Source: Salvia splendens
Lineage: Eukaryota; Streptophyta; Magnoliopsida; Lamiales; Lamiaceae
DNA length: 64,000 nt
Assembly: GCF_004379255.2 (NCBI RefSeq)
Contig: NC_056046.1
Location: 9,424,001 to 9,488,000, forward strand
Direction: 5' to 3'
Shown here: positions 10,240-23,200 of the stretch, in pieces
Layout of the letters: every line of letters begins with the position of its first letter
How positions within the stretch are numbered: the stretch's first letter is position 1
Program-made: the position numbers and the translations under genes
Notes under the pieces: generated by a model
What the model was told of the DNA's origin: nothing
Database searches by the model: none
The model's input: the letters and a program-made list of their open reading frames with translations, nothing else

Positions 10240-10384
10240 CGTTAAGGGCGGCTCCCACACTCTAGCCTGGGCGACCCCCATACTCTAGCCTGACATCATG
10301 TGAAGGGGTTCAATGGAATTCGAACCCAGGCTCATTGCAGCAAGATCTGCCCCTCCGCTGCCAACTGCGCTGCCCTTGCGGTTT
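10240..10384 (-). repeat. tRNA-derived SINE-like element
   Basis: On the minus strand CAGCGCAGTTGGCAGCGG (about 10362-10379) resembles the D-arm/box A of a tRNA and GGTTCGAATTCC (about 10317-10328) is a good box B, with spacing normal for an internal RNA polymerase III promoter. There is no tRNA cloverleaf. A repeated phrase follows (GGCTAGAGTATGGG and GGCTAGAGTGTGGG). Length and borders are approximate and no target duplication was identified. Confidence 0.55.
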
Positions 10385-10744
10385 AGCCGAGATTGGAAAA
10401 GTTAGTAGAATATGAGACCCACTTTTTTATATTGGTTTTATAACAAAATGTGAGTATATTGGTTTTATAACAAAATGTGAGTGAGTGAGTTAATAGAATA
10501 TGAGACCTACTTATCATTTATGGTAAAAATGAAATGTGACTCTTATCGTGGGACAGTACAAAATGATAAAGTATGACTCTTATTGTGGGACGGAGGAAGT
10601 AACTAAATACCTTAATTCTTACTTAAAATGAAAATAGTGTAAGTAATTCGAGATGAACCGAAATAGCAAAGCGCGAGTAATATGGAACAGAGAGCGCATA
10701 TGAATCTAAAAATTAAAGAATGGACTGTATTAAGTGATGTCTTA

Positions 10745-11068
10745 TTACTCTCTGGTACAAACGACGATAAGATATTATCAATAAGTTTAACCAAAAACAA
10801 TTAGTCACTTAAATTAGAGACTGATCTAATTCTTTATTCAAATGTGTACTTTCTATTACAAATGACAATAAGATATTCTCAATAAGTTTAACCAAAACAA
10901 TTACTCCGTCACTAAAATTACCGACATTGTAATTACGTCTAATTCGTTCTTCAAATATGTACTCTCTGATACGAATGACAGTAAGACATTCTTAATAAGT
11001 TTAACCAAAAACAATTAGTCACTAAAATTATAGACAGTGAACTAACGTCGAATTCGTTCTTCAAATAA
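10745..11068. repeat. Three-unit tandem repeat of about 105 bp
   Basis: Three diverged copies begin with TACTCTCTGGTACAAACGAC-like sequence at about 10745, 10846 and 10959. Each contains AATAAGTTTAACCAAAA and an AATTC.TTCTTCAAAT-like end. Unit length varies between about 101 and 113 bp. No coding potential. Confidence 0.65.
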
Positions 11069-11286
11069 TCAAATTTCTAATATTAATATTAGTAGTCCTA
11101 TACCACTAGAAAATGTAATCTCAGAAACCTATCAACAGCCGCCACGTCAAACCTACCGCTGCTCGAGTACACCCACACGCACCTCAGTAAAGCACCGCCA
11201 CACCATCCCGGCCCTGCATCCGCGGCGGCGCTTTCTAGCCTCCTCTGCCACCACCACCCACAATTCACATACAAACCTAACCACAA

Positions 11287-14017
11287 ATGGCGGTCACGAT
11301 TCACTCGCCCACACTCAGCTCCCATGTCCCACCAATGACCCTCTCCAAACTTCGCCCCCTTCGCCACCTCTCTCACCACCTCCGCCGCCGCAGCCTCGCC
11401 GTATCCGCCGCCGCTGTCCGCCAGGACACGACTCTCTGGACCCCGACGCCGCTGCTGAAAATATCTCCCGCCGCCGAATCACTCTTCAGCATCACCATCG
11501 ACGTCTCGGAATCCCCCGAGCTCGCCGCCTCTTACACGAAGGCGGGCCAGTATTTACAGCTCCGCCTCCCGGAGCCCGAATCCAAGCCATCGTTCCTAGC
11601 AATTGCATCACCGCCAACGGCCGCCGCGTCTGACGGCGTGTTTGAGTTTTTGGTGAAATCAGTCGCTGGATCAACGGCGGAGCTCCTCTGCGGGCTACAG
11701 AAAGGTGATCTCGTGGAGCTGAGTCCGGCCATGGGCAAAGGATTCGATGTCGACCAAATCTCTCCGCCTGAATCTTACCAGACTGTGCTAATTTTCGCCA
11801 CCGGATCGGGAATTAGGTATAACTAAATATACAAATTAGATTAACATTTCACACTATCATTTAAGGTGATAAGCTAGGGATTAAGATTAAACAAATTTAG
11901 TCGCTTAAACAGTTAAACTTAAACTCTTCTTCGTTCGTGTTTAATTAAGTAGTATGAACTTAACACACAATCGTAATCTACCCTACGTCAATCTGCAGTA
12001 GAAACTATAATGCTAACTTGTACGCTGCTCCACATTTAGGAACTAGAAATATGAACTTTTTGCAGACTTGTTCAGTTTATTGTCTTCATACTTGAGGTCG
12101 TATATTGAATGGAGTTTTCAATTGTTTATGATAATGTATCATATGGTAACTGTATATCGGTAGGCTGGGAAATAGATGCACTGAGCATAATTTAGCAGGC
12201 ATACAAAGCTCATAACGAATGTCCTTAGGGCGTTCATTATCTGTTTATTTTGGGGTAATGCCTGAAAATATATGTGACGACCTTGTTTAAAGAGAAATAG
12301 CGAATGTGTCGTATGTTAACTGTATCCGTAGGCTGGGAAAGAGATGCACTGGGGAGAATATGGTAGCCATAACATGCACGTAATGAATTTTCCCTTAGGC
12401 GTCAATGTGTCATTAATAAGTTTGTATGTTTCTCTATGTTTTGTTTTCTTTTCAGCATTGGATTACTTTTGAAATAATCATTTGGCATTGCCCATGTCAG
12501 TTTCTAGGTTAGTATGGCCTTGCATATTTGTTTTTGATGGACCTTTTGTTTGATAAGTCACCTTTGGTCTATAAAATTGTTCAGGATATTGATCACGTTC
12601 TTGGTTCTGGAATAGAGTAATACAGTAGAGTGCTTTTCCCCGTGCATTACCTGTGGTTCATAATGGTCATTTTTCTATTCAGGAATTACGTCTAAAGGGA
12701 AAGAAATTACTCTGATTTTATTAGTATTAGTATTTAGACTATGATTAGTGTGATCCCTTTCCCTTCTGTTCACTTTTTCTTCTTTTTAATGTATAGCCCC
12801 ATACGGTCTTTAATCGAGGCAGGCTTTGGTGCTGAAAAGAGATATGATGTCAGGCTCTATTATGGAGCTAGAGACCTTAACAAGATGGCATATCAGGTCA
12901 GTTGTCGTCTTTGTAATTTTTATAGCAAAGGGTTGAAAATATGTGTTCTTGATACGGAGTGAAGATTGAAGAACATCTTGCCCTAAAATGAACATTGATG
13001 CAGGAGAGGTTTAAAGCCTGGGAATCTTCGGGAGTCAATATTGTACCCGTACTATCCCAACCTGGTGATAGTTGGACAGGGGAGAAAGGCTATGTACAGG
13101 TCGATAGCACATTTTCTTCTAGGAAACTTCATTTTGTTTGTTTGTGCGCGTGTGCGTGTGCGTGTGTGTAAATGGCAAGTTAATATTATCTCATGACTAC
13201 TTATTTTGCAGGATGCTTTAGTTAGAAATAAAAATATCACCAACCCACAGTCTACCGGCGTGGTTCTCTGTGGCCAAAAGCAGATGGCTGAGGTTAGTTC
13301 TTATCAAGAATTTTAAACAGTATCATCACTAGCCACCCTTATGAGAGTGATTTTAATAGTTTGGAATTTTGCCCTTTTCTGTTATTATATCAATTCATTC
13401 TTAATAGCCAGTCATATTATAGTGTCGCATCAATCAGGCTTTGCTAATCCCTTTGGATCTTCGGACCCCCTTTTGTATCTATTTGGATCTGAAGAAACAT
13501 TTAGATATCCATACATAAAGATGGAAACCTTAAGGTCAGTGTGTGGAAAACAAAGAACCTTAAAGCTAAGAACTAAGCACTTCTGAACATTGGTATGCTT
13601 TGTCACCCATTAAAATGTTATTGTAGACAGATTAGCACGAATGGTCACTGTGGATTTACAAGATTTGCTAATTCCACTGTCACCTATCCTTCATGCTAAG
13701 AGATTTTTCATTTTAGTTTTTTCTGTGATCAAATAAGATGTGGTGCATATATTTATAGCTGGCAAATACGTAGGTAGATTTTACTCCTATTATTGGAATT
13801 GGAATCAATCTGAAATCTGAATATAATGTTTTTGGTAATTTTAGGGCTGTGCTGAATGCTCTATTTGAGCATTAATATTCAAATTTACAGTTAGGAAAAA
13901 AAATTTATTTTTTACTTGAAAAACAATCCCAATTTAACGATTATCTTGTTGCAGGAGGTGACCTCTATTGTTGTGGGTGATGGAGTGTCGAGTGAAAAGA
14001 TTTTGAAGAATTTTTGA
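11287..14017 (+). CDS. Fruit protein pKIWI502-like, ferredoxin-reductase-fold oxidoreductase
   Basis: Five exons: 11287-11816, 12797-12896, 13004-13099, 13212-13292 and 13955-14017 (870 nt, 289 residues). The N terminus is S/R/H-rich and lacks acidic residues (MAVTIHSPTLSSHVPPMTLS, then HHLRRRSLAVSAAAVRQ), a credible chloroplast transit peptide. An FAD-binding barrel follows (AGQYLQLRLPEPESKPSFLA). It then enters the NAD-binding half: IFATGSGISPIRSLIEAGF, DVRLYYGARDLNKMAYQ, VLCGQKQMAEEVTSIV. This is the layout of plant pKIWI502-type FNR-superfamily proteins, whose physiological substrate is not established. The usual RxYS-type flavin signature is degenerate (PSFLAIASPP). Intron 1 is long and carries a tandem duplication near 12125-12410. 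The frame is intact. Confidence 0.88.
12125..12410 (+). repeat. Diverged tandem duplication in intron 1 of the pKIWI502-like gene
   Basis: Two copies contain GTAACTGTAT, CGGTAGGCTGGGAAATAGATG / CCGTAGGCTGGGAAAGAGATG and a TTAGG-CGT end, starting near 12140 and 12312. Non-coding. Confidence 0.5.
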
Positions 14018-15424
14018 TGAGGTGGTGTAGTAAATTTTGGTTACTGTGAAATCACCATTCATCTTCAGCATCAATGTATCTGCTGAAACAGTAGTATGGA
14101 TGATATTATTTTCTGATCAATGTATCAAAAATAAAATCAATAATGATCAGATTGCAGTATCCTCTTTGGTTTCAGTCTCCTATTTTTATTATGTGGAGTA
14201 AGTTTTATTGGTATCATCTTGCATAATGTATAGGCAAAATATAGGATCTCTTTTTGGATTGATAATTATAGAACAATAATGAAAAAGTTAACGTTGTTAT
14301 TGAAAAGATGGTGTATTATAAATGTATAATTGTAGATAAATTAGAATTTTGTTGTTGCTACACACGCATGAAAATGGGCAAAACCTTGTCTTATGAAGTC
14401 TAGCATCGTTTTAGGTTAACTAAATTTTATAAGTTACTCAATAAAAATTTAGTATTCATAAAAATTCAACAATCCTTGTAAACAAGAAACCATTTTTTTA
14501 ATAATGGTCTCACTACGGATGACGTGCTTGAAAATAAAACATTTTAAAAACCCGGATAGGATATACGTGTTTTTTTATCCAAAAAAAAAAAATAAGAATA
14601 GGTTATCAAATATAATTACGAAGATTGATATCTGTTCCACAATTTTAAAAATCATTCATAAAATCTATGATATTCAAATTTAAACTCAAATATTTCAGAG
14701 TCGAAAAATTATACGTGTACATAAACTTTACTGTCAATAAATTAAATAATGTAATTTATTCATAAAGAAAACACACATTATTTAGTTGAAAGTATGAACA
14801 ATAGTATAAATTTCCACGGCAAAATGTACTCCCTCCGTTCCATAATAATAGAGCAATTTCATTTTGAGCACTCATTCTAAAAAAAATTATAAATAGTTTT
14901 AGTGGAGAAAAAGTAAAGTAAAAGAGAATATTAAAGATAAGACTCTCTCTTACTTTACTCTATCTCTACTTTAACTATTTAATATCATTTTTTCAAAACG
15001 AGTGCAGAAAAATGCCTTTATTACTGTAGAAAGAAGGGAGTAGTAACAAAGAATATATTCAAGCTTATATGCCATATTTTTAAAATTATGAGATGTAACA
15101 TAATTTGATTAAAATTCATATTTTTTTGTAATTAAAAAAAACTAATATTCCTATAACTACAATTACAAAGATAAAGAAATGAAAAAGAATTATTCAGCAA
15201 AGTTTTATTGAATTCAGTTATTATCCCAGGCAAATCAGTGTCTTGCTTTCCAATTAAGCAAATTAAAAAAATTGGCAAAATAAAATCTAGAAGATAGTTA
15301 CCGATTCCCAAAATTTAGCAATTCCCAACCACAACGATATTCACTTGTATTCTGTCTGAACTCTGAATAAGTTTCGCTATCACCTAGAGTTATCCGATCA
15401 ACCGCCGCCGATCAACCGTAATTA
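14018..15424. other. Intergenic, AT-rich, with one Stowaway MITE
   Basis: 3' flank of the pKIWI502-like gene, a Stowaway MITE (14829-15040, listed separately) and the promoter/5' UTR of ALIX. A C/T-rich leader (about 15340-15424, CCGCCGCCGATCAACCG) precedes the ALIX start. Nothing else recognised. Confidence 0.5.
14829..15040. mobile_element. Stowaway MITE
   Basis: Begins CTCCCTCCGTTCC and ends AGAAGGGAG, flanked by TA on both sides (14827-14828, 15041-15042), the Tc1/mariner target. About 212 bp, non-coding. Confidence 0.8.
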
Positions 15425-18400
15425 ATGGCATCGGCGTCGTCGACTACTCTCACCAACGTCATGCTGGCGATCCTCGAGAAAAAGACCAACTCTCTCGACC
15501 TCTACAGGCCGCTGCGCAACTTCATCGCCATCAATTACTCTGAGCGCGAGGCTCAGAATCTGGAGGATGATCTCGAGACTCTGAAGCAGCTCCGCTCCGA
15601 CGTCGAGCGTGGCGCCGGATCCGACTCGCTCTCAGCTCGCCGCGACCTCCTCCAGAATTACTATAAAGCCCTATGCGCGGTGGAGTCTAGGTTTCCGATT
15701 TCGCCGGACAAGGATCACGTCAATACGGTGTCGTTCACTTGGTTTGACGCGTTTAAGAACAGGCAGAAGGCTTCTCAGCAGAACGTACATCTCGGTAGGT
15801 GCTTGTGTTCTACTGATTGATTATTGATTATGAAGTTCGTGTTCTCATCATGCTGTGAGAGTTTGCTTGTGTGATTGTTGCTGTGAGGCGAAATGTTCAT
15901 ATCCCTAAGCGTCATTCTGGAAATTGCAATTCTACCAAGGACTGATGTTCATAGCTGATGGTCTATATGCTTGGTAGATATAACCTAGCTTTGGCCTTTC
16001 CTTTTACATGTTTTTCCAATGGCTCTTCACAGCCAAGTTTCTTCGTTGGGAGAAGCAACCTAAAGTAAGGAAAGGGGTAACCTCATCAATTTAGGAGTTT
16101 TTGTTTAGTTCAAAAGTTTTATTGATTAGTAGTAATTCAAGCATAAATAACTTGACTAACTCAATTGCAGGAAATATGAAAACCTTTTTCTCGCTCAAAC
16201 TCACTATATGCTCATGTGAATTGATTTTTCATTGTCCTAATTTGTCTGTGTAGAAAAAGCTGCTGTGTTATTTAATTTGGGGGCAGTGCACAGTCAAATG
16301 GGACTAAGTTTTGATCGGTCTGCTGTGGAGGGCAGGAGGCAGGCTTCACATTCATTTATAGCAGCGGCTGGGGCATTTGCATTTTTGAGAGATAATGTTG
16401 CAATGAAAGCATCGGTTGGTAGCTCAATTACACTGGATATATCAGTTGAGTGCGTGGGGATGCTGGAGAGGCTGATGTTAGCTCAGGCACAGGAATGTGT
16501 GTATGAGAATACCATAGCGAAGGGAAGCAGTGCTGGAGTCTGCGCGAAGATTTCAAGACAGGTATATGTGTCAGCTAAGGGTTTTCCTGATAATCCTTTG
16601 CTTGTCTGCAGGCATTATGTTTTAGAAGTGCTTGGCTAAAATTTGGAATATATATATAGGGAATGGAGACAATCCTAAGAAGATCTATTTCCTTATGGTT
16701 TATTCTTGGCGAATACATATAAAATTCTTTAAAGCTTTAAGATAACGCAGTTTTTATTCTACTGTGTCTGGGTTTGCTCGCTCTGTCACATCTTTTGTTT
16801 ATAAATATAGTAGTATATCATAAATTAGGCGTGGAAACTTCTATGAATTTCTTGGAGGTCTTATCAGCTCCCATGCTTGGTGTTAAATAGAAAGTGAGAG
16901 CGGGAAAGAGGAAAATTGTGTTTCTTTGGAGGTCTAGTTGTCCTGGAAATATGCCTTGTTAGGTACCTGGTGGGTTGCTGATGTATCTAGTTCTCAGTGT
17001 CTTTCTTTCAGTTTTGACTGTTAAATTGAAGAGCTCTCTTCATGCTCCTGCAATATGTCTTCTGTCATATGGAAACCAGTAAAGATATTCTTATGAATTT
17101 ATCTGCCTGTAGTCATTATATATTATTTGGTTGATGACTTGGTTGTGCCAATTACTTTCATTAAGTGATAGATTGTTTACCTGAAGGAACTGTTGACTTC
17201 CGAGGAAGGTGTTTTTTCTATTTTGCTTTATTACTATTATATTTCTGTTACAGAATGTCTATAATAAAATAATTATATAATCTACAGCAGTTTAAGCCTT
17301 TAAGTTTAATTTCATTTGAAAATAATTTAAATGACCTTGGTGACAGACTGGGCTATTCTACGAGGAAGCTTTTGCACCGTTGGCTGTTGCCCCTTTAAAT
17401 CAGCACCTTGACAAAGGCTGGATTGCCCATGTTCAGCTAAAAGCAGCTTTGTTTTATGCAGAGGCTTGCTATAGGTATAGTTTAGAGCTACATGATAAAG
17501 AAGAGATTGCAGAGGAAATTGCACGCTTAAAAAGTGGGGTTAATGCCTTATCTGAGGCCAAAAAAACAGCTCCTAGAGGGGCATCCCAACAGCTCTTGGA
17601 TGCAATAAACAAATTAGAGATTAGTATGAACCACAATCTGGAAAGGGCTATGAAGGAAAATGACAGAGTGTACCTAATGAGGGTTCCTCCTGCTAGTTCG
17701 TTATCACCACTTCCCGCATTTGCTATGGTGAAGCCTATGCCAATGGGTGAGGTGTTGGATGCAAGCAGGGAGAGGATGTTTGCAAGTCTTGTTCCTGATA
17801 GTAGTGCCAAAGCTCTTTCTAGATACACCGAAATGCTTGATGACATTACTAGGACCCAGGCTGAGAAATTACAGCAAGGAAGTGAACTAGCTCGAGTGAG
17901 ACTAAAGGAAATGGATTTGCCTGACTCTATTCTTGCTCTAGAAGGGAACTTCACTCTACCAACTGCACTAAAAGAAGAGGTGGAGGCAGTGCAGATATGT
18001 GGTGGCCCAGCTGGTTTGGAAGCTGAGCTTCAGCAACTGATAGATTTAAGGAGGGTAAACCATGAGATGTTGGTACAGATAGAGGAACAGTTGCAGAAGG
18101 AGGCAACAGAGGATTCACAGTTTAGAAACCAATTTGGAAGTCGGTGGACACGACCTCAATCGAGCTCCCTGACAAAGAATTTGCAGGACAGATTAAATAG
18201 GTTTACAGCTAATCTGAAGCAAGCTGCAGAAAGTGATACTCGCATCGAAAGATCCGTTAGAGAAAACGCAGCACTTTTGTCAATCCTTGACTGCCGTCCA
18301 GTAAGCCTTTGAACATCACTTGGTAGTCTAGTTTTTCAGTCCTTGATATCTTGAAGTAAACTTTTTGAGTATTTCCCCGGGACTTGTACAAAGGACATTC

Positions 18401-20260
18401 AGAAAATATTGGTCGACTATGAACATCTTGGCCGCACATCTGTGTCTAAAATACATCATGGTCTACTTGATTCCGCAATATGATAGCTTGATAGGCTCAT
18501 AGGCCTCCTTGAGGTTTGTGGGATCTTTATCATACACCTAATAAGGAATCAATCTTTATCATACACCTAATAAGGAATCTGATAGCTCAAGATTGTTCAT
18601 GGTTGACTGCCTAGGGTGTTGATATAGGATTTGAACTTCATAATTTTCCAATTTTCTTTAATTAAGATCTCGTAAGTTTTTCTCCCCGCAAAACATCTAG
18701 AATAATATACTAGATCTATGTTGTATTAAAATCAAGTCCTTCAAAGTGTAAAAGAAACAATGTAACTTGTCTCTATTGTTTTCAAATCCTCCCTTAGTTC
18801 CTTAAAACGTGGCCCATTTTACGGGCTCATGGATTAATAAATGCTAGGTAAGTGTGTAGATGAGTGAAAAAATAGGCCCACGTTTTATTATAAGGGTAGT
18901 GTATTCAAATGTGAATAAGTTGATTAAGCAAGGAGAAAATATACGGGGTAGTTACCACAAATGGAATGAGTAATGTTTTGGGGGAAAAACTAAAATGGCA
19001 AAATGGATAATGTTTTACGGGATGGGTGGAGTATTATCTTGTCACCCTTTTTGGTGTAGCTTCTTTTGGCAAAAACATAGTACTCATGATTTCTCATTGT
19101 TGGCTTGTGATAGATTGAATCTGCTCTGCCAACTCTCGCTAGGCCAATAATGTCTCTCGATGCAAATGAAGATGCTGTGGTTGGAGCCTTGAAGCAGAAT
19201 TTGGTATCTGTTTTTTGGAGGCCTTTTCTTACTTTTTAAAACCAATGATCAAATATCTCAAACTTCTTATAGGGCTGGAAATAGTCAATTTTTTCCTGAT
19301 ATGAGTCTTGGATATGCATGAATGAACTTACCCTTTTTTTGATACAAGTAAATGTTGGGGTTAGCAATTAGTGTGCACTAGATACTGTTTCTTTATTTGT
19401 TGATTCATTTTTTATTATTCTCAACTTTGAAAAGTTATAGCCATGAATTTATAGCTGAGAATGGTGGTGAAAAGTTTTGACTCTGCATACCATGATTGAG
19501 CATTGATATGCAGAATTAGAGATGTGAATTTTGTAGTTTCTCAAAGACCACTCTGGATGTTCTGTATCAAGAATCTTCTAACTGTTTATGTGTGTCTGCA
19601 GAGGCAATTGGAGATTCTTGGTTCTCACAGAGCAGGGCTGGAGGACATGCTGAAAGAGATGAAGAGGAAGGTAATATGCATTTAGCAATTCACTGGGGGT
19701 TTTATTTAGTTCCTCATCTCAAACTTGGCGCATTCCAATTTTTATGTGGCCCATGTTTCTTATCTGACATATCGAGTTTTCAACTACTTAAAACTGTATG
19801 TCTCTCACATGATCTGAGCCATCTGATATATTTTGTGTTGGATCATTGGGCATATGATTTTTAGAATGGGAATAATGAGTTTAGCACATTCCAGTGCATT
19901 ATGTGGCCATGTTTCTCATCTGACTTATCCAGTTTACAACTAACTAAAAACTGTACTATTTCTCTGTGCATGATCTGAGTGTTCTGATATACTTTGTGTT
20001 GCATCATTGGGCATATGCATTTTAATGAGAATATTGAGTTGCGTATTTACTTTTTCACTCCAAACTATTACTACTATATTCTTATTGTTAATGAATAGTC
20101 TGATAACATATGGCTGATCCAAACAGAAGGAGCTACAATTTTATTTTCCATGGATATGTTCTGATCCAGTTTGTTGGAAATTAAGAGGGCCATTTCAGCT
20201 GAACTTGATTTAACTATCTATGCACTTCTTCTCTCACTTTATTCAAAGTTAATTCACAAT

Positions 20261-20291
<31 letters not shown>

Positions 20292-23200
20292 CAAATGACT
20301 AGGATTCCATTCTTTTAGAATACACCAGTCGTGTTGAAAATGCTACTGAAGATCTATGCTCCTCAATTACTGAAGGTCAAAATGAATTATAGGCTGAACG
20401 AAAACTGGATGTTAGCGGCTCATGAGTTCCGAAGAAATGATATCTATGACTTACATTGATGTGGTCTTAGTATTCACAGCTACTTATAACTCTTACAAAT
20501 CAGTTCAGTTTTTCAAATGGAACTCATGTAAATATAACTAATTTATGTTGCTTGGCCATATACATTTCTTGCATAGTTTAATTGATTGTTATCACATTTG
20601 GTTGACTTACTGTGCTATGGTTCAGGATGACATTCTACCTAAGTTGATGACATTTACTGGCTCTCAAGAGGATCTTTTCAGGAAGGAGTTATCGAAATAT
20701 GACAGCATTTGTCAAGAAATTGCTGAGAACCTTGATTCTCAAGAACACTTGTTAACAGAAATCCAGGTCTGTTAGGTTTGGACTCTGGTTGCATCTCTTC
20801 ATCACAGTCACCTACATGCAATTTTTGCATACATATTGTGCATGTGCATGAACTTCTTTTCAACAATTTTCTGATCGAAAAACTTGGGACAACGTTAGTC
20901 TGAATGTCGCATCAGCAGTTAAATTTGGGTATAAAATTATCTCTTAACCCTCATCTGCATTCAAAATGAGATTTTTTTTATCCTTTATAGGAGTATACAC
21001 TTTATACCACTCTCTCAAAAACCTACAGGATGTATCCATTATTTAATCAAATAAAACTTCTTGATCAATTGAATCAATTGTTGTATGAGGTCTAGAAGTG
21101 AACTGTAAGTGTGTATGTGCTCTAACCCGAGAATGTGATACATGTAAAAGAATGTTATTCCTTCTTAAAGAGGCTAGCTGAAGAACCCCATCCCCAAAAA
21201 TGGTCGAGCTTTCTGCAAAAAAAGAAGTGATTTGAGAAATAAGCTTCTTTCCTGTGCATTAGCTCCCCCCCATCTTAGATGGCTTAGCCACGCTCGGTGC
21301 CACAAAATTATTGAGAACTACGACTGGTCGAAATGCATTTGGTACTTTGTATTAATAAGCATTGCATGACTGAATAATTCAAGGAAGAGCGCACTGCAGG
21401 GAGGTTCCTTTATTGTAGATGACTTGTCAGGCAGATGAAGGCTTTCGAGTAGTTCATTTAACATTATCTTTTGAGCTGCCTCTCTGAATCTCTTTTAAAT
21501 ATTTCCTTCTGCACTGCCTTCTTACCCAATGTTTCTTGAAATGGATTACAATGCGGATGTGATTAAAAGTTTTATTATTCATTTATGAAATTATTCGTTA
21601 ACTAAGCATTAATTTTGCACAGGCTCAAAATGATGAGTTCGCTGCTATCTTCAACCTAGAAGATTATAAAGGTACATTATCTAGTTCGTGATGTTCTGGG
21701 GTTATACATGGCATGCCTGGACATTTTGTAATCCATTTTGCTGATCTATCCAATCAAAGCTGGTGATTGTGATATTGAATAGATTTAACTATCATCTTGA
21801 TACTTGTCTTTGTCAATTTAAGAATTTGTAAACAATTAAACATTCACATTGATTGACAAGTTAATAAATGATATATAGAGTTACTGCAGTGTGACATATG
21901 GTTCTCATGTGGGTAGTTCTATTTGCTAATGCTTCTTGAGTACGTCATCAGATTCTTCCAAAACTTTATACTGAGAGCCTGGACAATATTAAATCATAAT
22001 GTTTAACATTATGGCGTAATATGCAAATGACTATTAACATTCTCGACCAGTTTGCTTGAATATTTGAGTGAAGAGTGGAAAATCAAAAATAATATTACTG
22101 AAAGTCCTGAGGCATAAACTCGCCTACCAAATACTCTAATCCAAAGCATGACTTGAACAACTAAAAAAGAAAGACTAAATACAAACTCTAACCAAGCCAT
22201 GTGGGCCCTTGGATTAGGACTCGGCCCAACTATATAAAAATAACAGAATAACTGGAATGCATAAATTAAACTGCATTGCACTGTGCCTTCCAAAAGCATG
22301 CTTAGGATCCTTGCTGTTTTGATCTTTGCTGATAATTCTTGATATGATTTTCTTTTCTTCTTTGCATCCTTTTCCTGCAGTTAGTGATGATATATGATGA
22401 ATTATTGCTGAACTTGGTACATGCGAAGATAGTTAATTTACTTTTTCGGAATTGAATTTACTTGAAATATTTAAGAACTGTAATGATGCTTAGAAGTTAA
22501 CTATTTGGCTTACTGTGTATTGATTTTCTCTTGCTTCTAATTGACAGCATCCCGCGAAAATGGATACAGGCAGATTGAAGCTGCCATAGCAAAGTTCCGT
22601 GAAATTAAGGACAACATCAATGAAGGACTGAAGTTTTATGTCACCCTTCAGGTATAAATGTCATCCTTGGGACTGCAGTTTTATGTTACCCTTTAATGGA
22701 TGTTGAAATTGATTGTAATCAAGAAGTAAATGTAATGTTTCTGCATAGTAAGTATAGAAGTTGTACTTGAAAGTAGCAAGTAATTGGCCTGGATCATACT
22801 GCTACTGCATCCCTTAATGAGATGTATACAGGTGCCTTCTACATCTGCCCTATGGGTTTAAAAATACCTGTCAAAATGATTGTAACTATAGGAACAGCTG
22901 AGATCAAAGAGTAGGAGAAAATAAAATCTTTATGTGGACAAGGATAGATATGGAGGACTTACTTCATGTCACAAGCATAAACTACCAATAAGAATAACTG
23001 GATGTGTAGTTTAATTTTCGGGTGTTTGCTAAGATGTTACTAATGTGGAAGGTGTAGTTAAATTGATTATAATTCAAGGTTTTTTCTAAAATGATTACTG
23101 GAAACTTCAAAGGAGCTTATATAAGAATAACTTCTTAAATATTGTCTTATTTCCTTAGGAAACACCACTCAACATGGTAATTCTCTAGTTTCTGTTATAA

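Larger units (their letters stand above)
9791..11286. other. Intergenic region with small tandem duplications and a SINE-like copy
   Basis: Holds the ASF1 5' flank; a roughly 115-bp tandem duplication (about 10014-10100 and 10130-10215, each with CTGCCAAC.GATTAAAA); a SINE-like segment (10240-10384, listed separately); a 26-bp duplication of ATATTGGTTTTATAACAAAA type at about 10430-10484; a decayed Stowaway-like arm ending GGGACGGAGGAAGTA near 10586-10600; and a three-unit tandem repeat (10745-11068, listed separately). No gene is seen. Confidence 0.5.

Noticed and set aside
11098..11379. Minus-strand ORF overlapping the start of the pKIWI502-like gene
   Set aside because: Antisense to a well-supported transit-peptide exon, no homology recognised.
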